This document shows positions 11,850 to 21,810 of a DNA stretch of 64,000 nucleotides, in pieces (the first letter of the stretch is position 1; every line of letters begins with the position of its first letter). A program made the translations under genes and the position numbers. The notes beneath the pieces are model-generated. The model saw only the letters and a program-made list of their open reading frames with translations. It made no database searches and was not told the origin of the DNA. Source of the DNA: Sepioteuthis lessoniana (Eukaryota > Mollusca > Cephalopoda > Myopsida > Loliginidae); assembly GCA_963585895.1 (NCBI GenBank), contig OY757904.1, positions 3,380,078 through 3,444,077 of the forward strand, given 5' to 3'.

Positions 11850-11850
11850 T
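11190..11850 (+). pseudogene. RLE-type LINE, 3' fragment 1, with (TAA)n tail
   Basis: Translation from about 11214 gives NKWYMRNPESVLEKE, DFKIRTDHLI, then the region that carries PD-(D/E)xK-type nuclease residues in the family (RPDLVIV ... VDFAVPADHRVK). Here it reads RRSNLMIV ... VNYIVPADHRVK, so the PD is lost. A lysine/arginine tract from a small repeat at 11384-11445 is inserted between the two halves. A frameshift near 11535 leads to MKVTLIPIIIGALETIPKEL and RRVLET-like sequence. It ends in a (TAA)n run at about 11813-11848. Family assignment is by recognition; there is no RT domain in this piece. Confidence 0.75.
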
Positions 11851-12126
11851 AAAAACTATGGAACATGCAGGTGACAATTATAACAATTGTAATTGGTGCG
11901 TTTGGAACAGTAACTAAGGGATTACTAAAGGGACTAGAGGACTTGGAGGTTGGCGGACGAGTGGAGACTATCCAAACGACAGCATTGTTGAGAACTGTCA
12001 GAATACTAAGAAGATTCCTGGAGACTTGAGGAGACTTGCTGTCACTCAGACTTCAGTGAAAAACCATCGGCTAACGCTGATGTGAAAAGCTCTAATTAGT
12101 GAATAATAATAATAATAATAATAATA
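11851..12126 (+). pseudogene. RLE-type LINE, 3' fragment 2, with (TAA)n tail
   Basis: This is a second, shorter 3' end of the same LINE directly after the (TAA)n of fragment 1. It starts at the ...KLWNMQVTIITIVIGAFGT-like region, runs through VETIQTTALLRTVRILRRFLET and ends in (TAA)n at about 12106-12126. Same strand, same end structure. Confidence 0.8.
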
Positions 12127-12229
12127 AGTTAGCAATCTATTACAGGTTCAAGTAATTCTCGATGCCAAAATTTTGTTCACATTTATATGATATCACTTAT
12201 TCCGATTATCAAACAGGGTCAATTTGACC

Positions 12230-12485
12230 GCCATAAATGGGACCCTAACAGATCTTGTTTGACTCATATATGAGATCCTAACCAGCACTAACACTCTGGA
12301 TCAGTGGACCTTGGAGTTATAAAGGGGTACTCCACACTCCTTAAATATCCAGAACAGTAGTCTTTGCATCTGATGCAGTTTACTGTCATATATCAAGAAC
12401 AGTTTTTGGGGGGCAGGGATCTTTCAGCTTATCAGGGAATACATTTAGTGTATTCAATGCCCCGCCGACAGGTTTTGCTCCTAAT
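12230..12485 (-). repeat. SINE-like family C body fragment
   Basis: It contains mutated forms of the GGGACCCTA, CACTCTGGATCAGTGGACC, AAAGGGGTACTCC and TTTACTGTCATAT blocks seen in the other family C copies. The tail and sub-repeats are missing. Confidence 0.6.
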
Positions 12486-12489
12486 TATC

Positions 12490-14180
12490 TACTCAGTTCT
12501 TTCGGTAAAAGAAGCTTCAGGATGGAAAAGTGAATTTTCTTCACACTTGTATGTTTGACTTTTCCTCATATATTTTTCAAGCATGTAAACGTACTGACTG
12601 TTGTTGTTAGGAAAACTGAAATTTTATCCTAAACGTAGGATAGAAATCAAACATTTTGTCAAATGAAATCAAATTAGAATCATCGAACAATCCAGTCACC
12701 GTTACACCGTTACTTTTATAATGGCGGTTGATTTGCCTAATAATCGTTATGAAACGTTGACTTCATTTTGTTTCACTTCAGTGAATTATACATTTAGATA
12801 AAATAGATTGACATTGAATTTTGTGTTATCTTCCAAGGATTCATTACTTAATCTATGTCGTCTGGGTTTTTTTCTTGTTAGGTTATCCTCTACGTCTCAT
12901 CATTATATTGCTATTGTAACAAAGAAATTCTCAACAGAATATTCTTACAGAAAAAATACGAATATTAGATTTCATTTCTTCGCTATCTTGTCTGTCTTCA
13001 ATGAGACACCATTTAGGATGTCAAAGCAATTGCTTCAAAATATTGCGTGTTGTTGTGTCAACCTACTGACCTCAAAATTATTTGAAAAACATATGAAAAG
13101 GACATTGTCTATATATTTCTATTCTACGAAAGACGGATACAAATTGGATTATATTGCCGGGCCTAAAAGTTGCTACAAAGTTATTTAGAAAAGTTTATTT
13201 ATCATAATGTGGATTTTTTTCTTTGTTGCTGGAAATTAAAAAAAAAAACAAAGTTGGTTATAGTTTATATCATTCAGACAAAAATCATAAAAATTGAAAA
13301 GGATCAAACGAAAAAAACAAAAACAAAAAAAAAAAATTCAAAAAACAAAAAAAAATTCAAACTAGGTTGTAAAAATGGATGTTTGCCCTGGGTTAATAGA
13401 TAAGACAGACGCCCTAACCAAAAAACTAGTTTTTATTTTTATTTTGGAAGCAAAAGAAATAACTATTAGCCTCTGAGTAGAGTCATCTTTTCAATTAATT
13501 TGTTCTGCCGACAGGCACTAATTATATGTCGAGCTGATAACTCTATCCCAGAATATTAATTTTCCAGATCTGACATTTGAGCATAAGTCGCAATCATTAG
13601 GAACTACATGGTTTGATGAGAAAATTCACATCCTGCAGGTTTCTCTTTTAATTTGTGAGACAAGATACGGACCTCGCAGCATTCGTTTATAGATGGATAA
13701 AAACCATATCAATCAAAAAGTCTAAACTAAAGTATTGATTACATTTTTTTCTCTTCTGAATAGGAATAATAACCAAAAAATCTAATAATAATAATAATAA
13801 TAATGATAATAATAATAATAATCTTTAAAAGCAAAAAGAAAAATAATGAAAAAGATAGAAAGGTAAATGAAGAAACATTAAAGACTGAATAACTCAGATT
13901 TAACTGCAGAAGAGAGAATATAAAAGAAACACCAAGGCTTTTAATGTCAATGGGGACAGTGTGAAGGGCTGTTAAATATTTATATTCATAATTCATACAA
14001 GACTTGTAAATATAAATTTATAATTTCTTTATGGAGAAGAATGTTATTAGAAAGTCTGTTTAAAAGTCCTAAAATGTGTTTCTTTTTTCTATTTACAAAG
14101 ATATAATCTCTAAGTTCGTAGCCTAATGAGGTAAAATGTTCTTAATAAAATGTTAACCCATTAATAACAGGAATTCAACA
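12490..14180. other. No recognised gene; low-complexity runs
   Basis: Open frames here (for example 12808-13188, 126 codons from a TTG) show no domain that I recognise and are within the range expected by chance in AT-rich DNA. There are A-rich runs at 13300-13360 and an (AAT)n run at 13784-13822. Confidence 0.5.
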
Positions 14181-14195
14181 CCATACACGATATAT

Positions 14196-14350
14196 ATATA
14201 TAGTCATCCACAGACAGACTGTTTCATTCTATCAGAACTCTTCAGTGTGGCTAGACACGCAGGACGCTCGAAGCCGGGATCGAAACCCGTCCAACTTTAC
14301 GTTAGACTATGTTTCAGACCACTCGGTCACCAAGCAGACCACGTTGGCTA
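14196..14350 (-). repeat. tRNA-like SINE, type D, copy 1
   Basis: The minus strand has an A-box-like GGTGACCGAGTGGTC and B box GGGTTTCGATCCC, resembling a serine/leucine tRNA head. The left end, GTCATCCACAGACAGAC, directly abuts a short (AT)n. The same left end recurs at 17145. Confidence 0.7.
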
Positions 14351-14379
14351 AGGGAATTTTAAGGTATTTTTATTTTTAG

Positions 14380-14660
14380 AAACAGCAGCAGCAGCAGCAG
14401 CAGCCTTTGTTTACATTTTTTTAATACCCTATCGGCTACCAGAGTGCTCAATTCTTTCGAAGAGCTTTGCATTACGCTAGCGGTGGCCGGCATTTCCTTC
14501 GCCAGAGAGCTCAACCCAAATGGGGGAGCTCAGAACTCTTCAGTGTGGCTAGACACGCAGGGCGCTCGAAGCCGGGATCGAAACCCGTCCAACTTTACGT
14601 TAGATAATGTTTCAGACCACTCGGCCACCAAGCGGACACCTGGGGCTGTAGAATACACCA
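14380..14660 (-). repeat. tRNA-like SINE, type D, copy 2
   Basis: Nearly the same tRNA-like unit as the previous entry (14526-14655, A box TGGCCGAGTGG, B box GGGTTTCGATCCC), preceded by a segment (14410-14525, CGGCTACCAGAGTGCTCAATT) that also follows the copy at 17145. It gives a tandem arrangement of two heads. A (CAG)n run lies at 14384-14403. Confidence 0.65.
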
Positions 14661-15181
14661 ATTACACCTCTTCAGAGGGATAAGACCACCCCAACAAATG
14701 TCCTGTATATGAAACTAAACAACCTGATGGCGAGGTTCCAGTAATTCTGGAGCATTGGGGAATGCGGAGCACCCCTTCATTGCCATCGCTCCCAGGTCCA
14801 CTCTAGTCCGTTGTGGTAGCACCAGCTAGGGTCTTATCTATGGGTCAAATTGAAATAAAGTGTGTACTTATGCTAAACTGAATTGCTTAAACTAGAACTG
14901 TTTGACATTGAAACTGTACTCAGGCTAACCTGAATTGTTCGAAATAGAACAGTCTTTGATATTTAACTGTGTAAACAAAACTATACTTATGCTAAACTGA
15001 ATTGTCTGAATTAAAACTTTGAATAAACAGATTAGGTTTAAATAGAAATCTTTTTGACAATTGAACTGTAGTCATGCTAACCTGAGTTACTTGAAATAGA
15101 ACTGTTTATTTGTATAAAATGGATTTGGTATTAAACAACCTACAAAGGTTAATATGTCATAAAACCCAAACAACTAACAAA

Positions 15182-15182
<1 letters not shown>
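14640..15182 (+). repeat. SINE-like family C copy
   Basis: In plus orientation: a conserved body (14640-14830, with GGCTGTAGAATACACC, CATTGCCATCGCTCCCAG and AGGGTCTTATCTATGGG), then about five sub-repeats (ATGCTAAACTGAATTG), then the tail ACAACCTACAAAGGTTAATATG. It runs directly into a (TA)n run at 15183-15229. Confidence 0.8.
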
Positions 15183-15239
<57 letters not shown>

Positions 15240-15245
<6 letters not shown>

Positions 15246-16566
15246 CTGTGTCTGTGTGTGTCATCATGATGTCGTGCTGTTAGCACGGATTTCCTTAAAT
15301 CTCTTTCGGCATCGGTCTCTATCATCCATCACTTTCGACGGGTTTCCAGGCTGCATCCTGTGTCCATACAGAGGAGCAAGGACGAAATCATGATTGATGT
15401 TCTCTTTTGGGGCCCTTCACAGAACACAATGGATCCTCCCTTTCCCCAAGAAAGTTGACACTGGAATTGCCAAGAACTACGGGGTATGAAACTTACTTCC
15501 ATAGCGGCTAAGATCTGCAACTCACCCGCATTGAACCTGAAATTGAGAAAATTCTTTGGAAAAACCAAAGGTTCATTCCTAACTTTTTGGGACTTTCCAA
15601 GCAGATTCTTGAAATGTTCTTTCTTCAAGTCTATTCATTCTTCTTGGTTGGCAGCTTTTAGTTAAGCTCTCGCGGTTCTCTTCCTTCAACTCACTTAATT
15701 GTCTATCTTCAACTTAGACTCCAAATCTTATTGATCTGGTCGTGGACGTATTCTGCTTGTTTTTTTAGGTAAGCATTAGTTAGTTCACTTTGTGCCCTCT
15801 TAAGTTAATGAACGTTGGCATTAGTTGGGCTCCTTTAATTGCAGGGGGGATGCGGTTTTCTCGTTGTCAGGTTTTTTCTTAACTGCTAATGTCTTCCTGA
15901 GAATTCTGTTTTGTTCTTAGTTTGGTTGGTATGCATTTTGCTGCCGCTTCCATGTGGTCATTGACAAAGTTTTCATATTCGTCATTCGGAGTAAGTGTTT
16001 CTGATATCTCCTGAAGTACATCCAATTTGTTTCTTAGTATTATCGTATATTTATCTCTAATATCCCTATTGTTAAGCAGGGATCAGTCATAGTGTGCCAT
16101 TTTGGTTGTTTGCATACCAGCGTATCTTTGCCGTGACTATTCGGTGATCGAAAAACACATTCAAAAGGGGAATATGCCTCACAACTCAATGCGCTATTAA
16201 TCCATTTCTTATTCCTGAGGATGTAGTCTATCTCTTCTACTTTAGTGTTATTTGCGTCGCCCTAGGTCCATAGTTTTCTCTTTCTTTTCTGAAATTTAGT
16301 ATTGAGAGATGTTAATCCATTTTCTTGTGTGAAGTCCGTTAGTTGGTCCTTATTTTTGTTTGACGAGTTGTGTAAGCTGAATTTGTCGTTTACGTTTTTA
16401 CTTATTTGGGCATTCATGTCTCCAATGCTACGAATAAGGGATTATAGAGTGTGTCGAGATTCGTTTCATCGTTAGCATTGGTAGAGCTGGAGCAGATGGT
16501 CGTCGTGCTGGGCTTGCCGTTTAACGTAGCTGCCATGATCCTCTGTTGTATATTCTCGATGCTATT

Positions 16567-16575
<9 letters not shown>
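15240..16575 (-). pseudogene. APE-type LINE with internal inversion
   Basis: In minus sense, 16575 down to about 15600 decodes to AP-endonuclease-like sequence (IMAATLNGKPSTT near 16530, DHRIVTAKIR near 16130) and then a pre-RT linker (HFKNLLGKSQK at about 15600). Next, 15420-15580 is in the opposite (plus) orientation and decodes to the start of RT (ILPFPKK, GIAKNYG, IEPEIEKIL). Finally 15258-15370 is again minus and gives the extreme C-terminus (DTGCSLE...RFKEIRANSTT) and the CATCATGATG end. Most of the RT between is missing. This is the only copy in the window with endonuclease sequence. Confidence 0.85.
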
Positions 16576-16629
<54 letters not shown>

Positions 16630-17140
16630 GAAAAACCTAAGAGATAAGATCAATTATAAATTCATCCCAAAATCTTTTTTTATAAAAAAGATTGTTTCAT
16701 TAGATGGAATACAAGATTTGATGGAATTTTTACCGTTACATCGGGGAATATACTTTAGTTAGATATTTAAGTAATTATGATTCAACATATATTAAAAAAA
16801 AACAAAACAAAAAAAAAACTTGCTATACTAATAAAATAGATTAATCCAAATGATTATAAATTAGATAATAGCCCGTTATTATCCGGTGTTGTACCAAATT
16901 CTTTTTATAAAAATATTGTTAAAATAAATTTATAATGAATATTATCTGCAAAGTTTTACCTAATAATTTTTATATATTTGCTCTGCATGTGAATTTTTAA
17001 AAAAGATATATATATATATATATATATATATATTCTTATATAATAATAGTCGTGCCTTGAGCCCACTTTAAAAACATTAATATAATATATTCTCTATGAA
17101 TAGTTTCTTTTAAGTTTATTCATAGACTTAAGTTATATAT
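16561..17140. other. (TA)n and AT-rich spacer
   Basis: A (TA)n run at about 16573-16626 abuts the 5' end of the LINE, and another lies at about 17006-17032. The rest is AT-rich with no assigned element. Confidence 0.7.
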
Positions 17141-17141
17141 A

Positions 17142-17459
17142 TATAGTCATCCACAGACAGACCTGTTTTGTTCTATCAGAACTCATCACTGCGGGTTGAC
17201 ATACTAGCTTCCCGTAGCCGGGATCGAAACCCGGTTAACTCAGACGCCAATCGAGACGCTACCCCTCATCCACGAGGAACCAGTAGCAGCGAAGTAAATT
17301 TTAAACGGTTATAAATCACAATTGCTATTGTTTACATACATCCGCTTAACGGCTACCGAGAGCACAATTCATATATATATGAAGAGCCTTGCAATAAACG
17401 CTAATGGCAACGCGATTACTTCATTCGCTAAAGAACTCAACCCTACGGGGGTAGGGGAG

Positions 17460-17460
<1 letters not shown>
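17142..17460 (-). repeat. tRNA-like SINE, type D, copy 3
   Basis: It begins right after an (AT)n with GTCATCCACAGACAGACC and has the B box GGGTTTCGATCCC (minus) at 17219-17233. It is followed by the CGGCTACCGAGAGCACAATT and AAAGAACTCAACCC segments that match 14410-14525. It ends at another (AT)n (17461-17489). Confidence 0.7.
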
Positions 17461-17490
<30 letters not shown>

Positions 17491-17617
17491 CAACAGTGCA
17501 TGGTTTTCACTACCTCACTCGATGGTTTGGTGGCAAACCAAATGTGGTATAATTTGGAGAGTAAATATCTGTGATAGAGCTATTATAAAATATATATTAG
17601 TTAAATTAGGTAAATGT

Positions 17618-17913
17618 ATATTAGTTTATATATATATATATATATATATAATAGCATGGGTGTTTATCTGCGACCCAAGGTTTCATGTCGTCTTTATACG
17701 ACAATCATCAAGCAGAGATGATGAAATCCCTAAGTATTTGTTGAATGTTTGTTCTGTAATATGTTTTAATTAAAATGACAACAGCACTTCCCCTGTCTGC
17801 TTCTTTTAAATTTATGTTGCTTTCTTGTATATTTGCTTGATGATTATCGTATAAAGACGGCATTAAACCTGTGATCGCATATAAGCATCCATGCTATTAA
17901 ATATATATGAAAA

Positions 17914-17920
<7 letters not shown>
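17618..17920. repeat. Foldback element FB2 between (AT)n runs
   Basis: The left arm (about 17650-17720) and right arm (about 17833-17900) are imperfect reverse complements; ATAGCATGG...TCATCAAGCA faces TGCTTGATGA...CCATGCTAT. Outside both arms lie (AT)n runs and a TTAGTTT/AAACTAA pair. The centre, about 110 bp, is unrelated. The left arm on the minus strand holds the hammerhead-like fold described separately. Confidence 0.85.
17667..17716 (-). ncRNA. Hammerhead-ribozyme-like fold
   Basis: Minus strand, 5' to 3'. Stem I strand TCTGC (17716-17712) is followed by TTGATGA (17711-17705). Stem II is TGTCGT paired with ACGACA around ATAAAG. Then come GAAA (17684-17681), a short stem III (C-C with G-G) and the triplet GTC, and finally GCAGA, which pairs perfectly with the first TCTGC. 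All three stems, GAAA and GTC are in the hammerhead order. The one core departure is U instead of C at position 3. Type I hammerheads of this compact form are known from Penelope-like elements. Activity is not shown. Confidence 0.6.

Positions 17921-17965
<45 letters not shown>
17919..17965. repeat. (TA)n microsatellite
   Basis: A plain TA run at the outer edge of FB2. Confidence 0.95.
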
Positions 17966-17969
<4 letters not shown>

Positions 17970-18189
17970 TTAGCGTAGATAGCGTAGACGCAGAGTCAGC
18001 AGTTGTCATTGATTTTCTGATTCCCGCCTACGTGATTCTCATGGGCAACTAAGAAATAGTCACGAAGTGCTGTTGATTTTGTGTCTATGCTATCCAAACT
18101 TATATAAATAAAGAATGTGGTTGGTCTAACGAGAGAAAAGTAAATATTGAAAGATGAATTGGTTCGTAATTGATTTCGATTTTGGCCTT

Positions 18190-18327
18190 TAGATTTTTAT
18201 TTTTTCATATACATGAATGGAACCTGTACACACATATATATATGTTTTTGAAGGGCATAGGGTAGATCCAATGTGTGTGAGAATACATTTGAGCCCACAC
18301 TAATGTACTTGAAACTAGTCGATGTGT

Positions 18328-18379
<52 letters not shown>

Positions 18380-18800
18380 TTGCACGTGCGTCCATGTAGT
18401 TAGGCTCTGTCTAATCTTGGTTTAAATCTATCTATGGGTTTTTTCTTTTATTTGAAGTTATGATTTTCTTTGCTGCATTCGTAAAGGTGTTTTGATACAT
18501 AATGTTTTCAATTTTCAGGTAATTTTATGTTGCTTTTATGTAAAGAGACACTTTTGTTTAGTGCCTCACTGCATCCGATGTGTATTTCATTGCAATTAGT
18601 TCATTTGATTAGGTAGACTTATTTTTTGGATTGCATCTTTGATTTCTATTTATTATGAATGTTGTTTTTGGGTTTTCAAAGGGAGAGAATTCTCCTTCTA
18701 TGTTTATATTACATGGCTCAATTCTTTTTGTTAATATTTTGAGACTCGATTAGTTGTGTGTTCCCCAAATTTAGATAAGATTAGCATATCGATTGTTAAG
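18190..18800 (-). pseudogene. Penelope-like element, C-terminal remnant A
   Basis: The minus strand is homologous to 35830-36130 plus 36550-36830. It decodes to the GIY-YIG region: SKMQSKK, then VYLIK-TNCNEIHIGCSEA near 18560-18620, then LYIKAT and a tail with YQNTF. Stops interrupt it. The RT domain is absent. A (TA)n(TG)n run at about 18330-18380 lies downstream of the coding end. This copy lacks the foldback found in the other copy and so shows the empty site. Confidence 0.7.
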
Positions 18801-18944
18801 TTAACCGTAACAAGTATCTGATAATAATATATAATGATATTTCCACCGTTGGAAATTTTTTTTTTATTAAAAAATGTTTTAGAATTTTCTTAAATTTTTT
18901 CTTTATATATATATATATATATATTTATTGGCTAGTTGGCTGGG

Positions 18945-19440
18945 GTTGTACAGGGTGTCTCAAAATAGACGCAATCCATTAATATGATAACGATTTATTA
19001 CTGAGACTAGTAATCTGGATTCTATATGGCTACAGCTGAAGATCTTTTAGATTCTTTGCAACGATGTACGTGAAAGACCGAGTTCTTAGAAACGTCTTCG
19101 GGGGGGGGGGTTCAGACTCCTTCCGACAGAATCTCTCACCATATTGCCAGGACATCTTGCCGTCAACTTCCTGTCAGATCTGGGCATTTAGCTTTCTTGT
19201 TGAGGTTGTTTACTGACTCTGTGACTTGAAATTTGTTTACCCAACGATAAATTTGGCTTTGCTGGGGATAATTGTAAAAGTTAAACTTCCTCCGAAATTT
19301 TGCTTGCACTGTTGAGAATGATTTTGTCTCCATATAAGTGACGCAAAATATCTTTTCCGCTCTTGTCCAAGGAATTGTGATTGAGGGTTGATATTTGTTA
19401 TGATATATTATTTTCAAGTCTGAAACAAAAAAAAAACCAC
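18945..19440 (-). pseudogene. Tc1/IS630-type transposon remnant (HTH part)
   Basis: The frame 19417-19163 (minus, 84 codons) decodes to TRAEKIFCVTYMETKSFSTVQAKFRR...QIYRWVNKF, a helix-turn-helix of the kind at the N-terminus of many mariner/IS630-like proteins. Beyond a stop, 19080-19030 gives VAKNLKDLQL-PYRIQI, which follows the HTH in intact relatives. The catalytic domain is missing. The left end at 18950, TACAGGGTGTCTCAAAATAG, looks like a terminal inverted repeat. I found no matching right end. Confidence 0.65.
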
Positions 19441-19489
19441 AACATTATTATTAGTTGAGTTATTAGCAGTCACATGGGGCCCTTGTATA

Positions 19490-19700
19490 GTCAGGCACGA
19501 TGTAGAATATACCAACTGCATCTCTGCAGAGGGGTGAGACTCCTCCACCCCAATGAGTGTCTTGATCCACTCTGACTCGGAGTGGTGGCACCGGATAGGG
19601 TCCTATAGAAATAGAACTGTTCAAATAAAGACATCTGCTAAATTGAGTTGTTAGAAATTGAACCGTTTGATCATTTAACTGTGTGTTAACAAATGATTAA
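19490..19700 (+). repeat. SINE-like family C fragment
   Basis: It has GATGTAGAATATACCAACTGC, CTCTGCAGAGGGGTGAGAC and CCGGATAGGGTCCTATAG, then two short sub-repeats. The tail is absent. Confidence 0.65.
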
Positions 19701-19904
19701 TGTTTAATTAGAGTTTTAGTGATACAAAGCAGTTCTTGGAACCATTAAATGAATCATGTCGAATAGAATTAGTGTTTAAAAGCAATGTCGTTTTTGTCTT
19801 GTAAAAGCTCCTTTTTGTACATTCATAAATCTCTTCTCCAAAAGAAATCTTTTCATGAGAATAATTACAGGGACTATATATATATATATATATATATATA
19901 CGAG

Positions 19905-20630
19905 GATCATTAAAAAAGTTTCTAGACTTTTTTTGTATGGGCACTTTTATTGATAGTACACACATGAAACTCTAGTCCCCTTCGAAGTAATCTCCTCCGG
20001 CTGCAATGCACTTGTTGTACCGTTACAACAACTTCTGAAAGGCCCCATGGAAGTCCTCTTGTGTGAGCGTGTCAATGACCTTCCTCACAGCCTCTTTAAT
20101 CTCCTCAATTGTCTAATAACGACAGCCTCTAAGCTTAGGGAATAACCAAAAGTCACAGGGAGCAAGGTCTGGACTATAGGAAGGCTGAGGAACTGTCTTG
20201 ATGCCCATCTTGGTCAAATAGCCTGTTACAAGGACGGAGTTGTGGACTGGTGTATTGTCCTGGTGTAAATGCCACTGACCCGATTTGAAGAGTACTGGCC
20301 TCTTCCGACGGGATCTCTCCCTGAACTCCCTTAAAACCTTAACATAGTAACCCTAACCCTAACCCTTTGGCCAATCAACTCTGGTGTATTGACGTCCTTA
20401 CTCCTCCCACATCTCTCATCATCCCTCACAGACTCACTACCTTCTTTGAATCTCTTATGCCACTCAAAAACTGATGCTCGATTCATGCAAGATGCTCCAA
20501 AAGCAGTCCGAAGCATTCTATACGTTGTTTCTGTGGCATTTCTTCCAAGTTTAAAACATAATTTTATTGCATATCGTTCTTCTAAAGTGTCCTCACGTTC
20601 AGATTGCATTTTTGAAATTCACTATCTGTG
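19905..20630 (-). pseudogene. Mariner transposase with internal deletion
   Basis: Minus sense: the N-terminal HTH part (20609 to about 20373) decodes to MQSEREDTLEERYAIKLCFK...CMNRASVFEWHKRFKEG...TPELIGQ. After a junction, 20340 downward gives YYVKVLREFRERSRRKRP, HLHQDNTPVHNS and LAPCDFWLFPKLRGC, the last two holding the second and third aspartates of the DD34D triad. It ends AAGGDYFEGD at about 19980. The segment with the first aspartate is gone. A stop (TAG for a likely tyrosine codon) lies near 20116. The junction is filled by telomere-like repeats. The 3' end meets (TA)n at about 19905, as expected for TA-targeting mariners. Confidence 0.92.
20348..20366 (-). repeat. Short telomere-type repeat, three TTAGGG units
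   Basis: The plus strand reads TAACCC three times followed by T. It lies exactly where the mariner coding sequence jumps from GQ of the HTH part to YYV near the catalytic part. Confidence 0.9.
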
Positions 20631-20791
20631 GCAATCAGGCTTTAGTAGGGTGTATTCCAATTGCTGCTGTAGCTGTTCATTCGAACCTGAAATCATAAAA
20701 ATTGATCAGTCATCTCAACAGATGTATAGCAATAACAGACTTTCACGAGCATACAACAATTCTAAATGCCCGTACAACTTATTGAATGCAT

Positions 20792-20794
<3 letters not shown>

Positions 20795-20824
<30 letters not shown>
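20795..20824. repeat. (AT)n microsatellite
   Basis: A plain AT run directly next to the hairpin that follows. Confidence 0.95.
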
Positions 20825-20829
<5 letters not shown>

Positions 20830-20980
20830 TAACTTAAATCGCGAGTCAGAAATCTCCGACTAAAGTTCCACCTTAACGGATCATCAGGAAGTCTAATACC
20901 AGGTCGGTATTAGACTTCCTGATGATCTGTTAAGGTAAAAGTTTAGTCAGAGATTTCCGACTCGCGATTTAAGTTAATTT
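20825..20980. repeat. Foldback element FB3, 75-bp arms
   Basis: Left arm 20825-20900, spacer 20901-20905, right arm 20906-20980; about nine differences between the arms. Each arm, read from the centre outward, contains GACTTCCTGATGATC, then TTTAGTC, then ACTCGCGATTTAAG. CTGATGA and GTC are in hammerhead-like order. The GAAA box is GGAA on one strand and absent on the other. Confidence 0.9.
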
Positions 20981-20999
20981 TATAATTGGCTCCACTCGT

Positions 21000-21222
21000 G
21001 TTAAGCACTCTTGTAATTGTAGCATTGCAGTTTTTACGAAGGGTTTAGTTTTCTTTTGACCAACTGACTGCATATCTCTTGATTTTTTTCAACTGTGTGA
21101 CGGGGTTGGCCTTTTCTTTCTTTTTGTCTTATGATATTTTTTCTTTTTCCCCCGGGCGGTGATTCTTGTTCCTGGCGGTTTTTTTTTTCTGGTAACCGTG
21201 AATGCTGGTAGATATTAGATTA

Positions 21223-21267
<45 letters not shown>

Positions 21268-21485
21268 TATTATTTGGTCCAGTTAAACCGGAGCTGGGAG
21301 TAATTCCATCAGGACAAGAAAACTATTAAAAAGTGAACATTTAAATTTTCCTGGTAAAGAGCTCAATGTAGATCTGAAGAAGTCCTGTTAATTATTTTTC
21401 GTATTTTTAGATTTTATCAAAAACACATAACAGGATGGAAATAAATTTATAATCCTAATGTGACCGGTTTGTGTTTTTCTTAATG

Positions 21486-21543
<58 letters not shown>

Positions 21544-21763
21544 TATGATCATTGAAAACGTTTTAAAGCTCGACTGGAAAGAAGATGAATTGCTGAACAT
21601 TTTTCTGTCACAACCCATTATCATTTCTTATTACACTTGATAAATTAAATCAGATTTTTATCTTAATTTCTGTACAGTTGAGACCCATGCAAAGATGTAC
21701 AACAAATCTAAGATTTGGTTGAGTATTAAAACATTTTAAAGGACCCACGTACACAGACACAGA

Positions 21764-21810
<47 letters not shown>

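Noticed and set aside
12808-13188. 126-codon open frame as a gene
   Set aside because: It starts at TTG, shows no domain, and is a length expected by chance a few times in AT-rich DNA.
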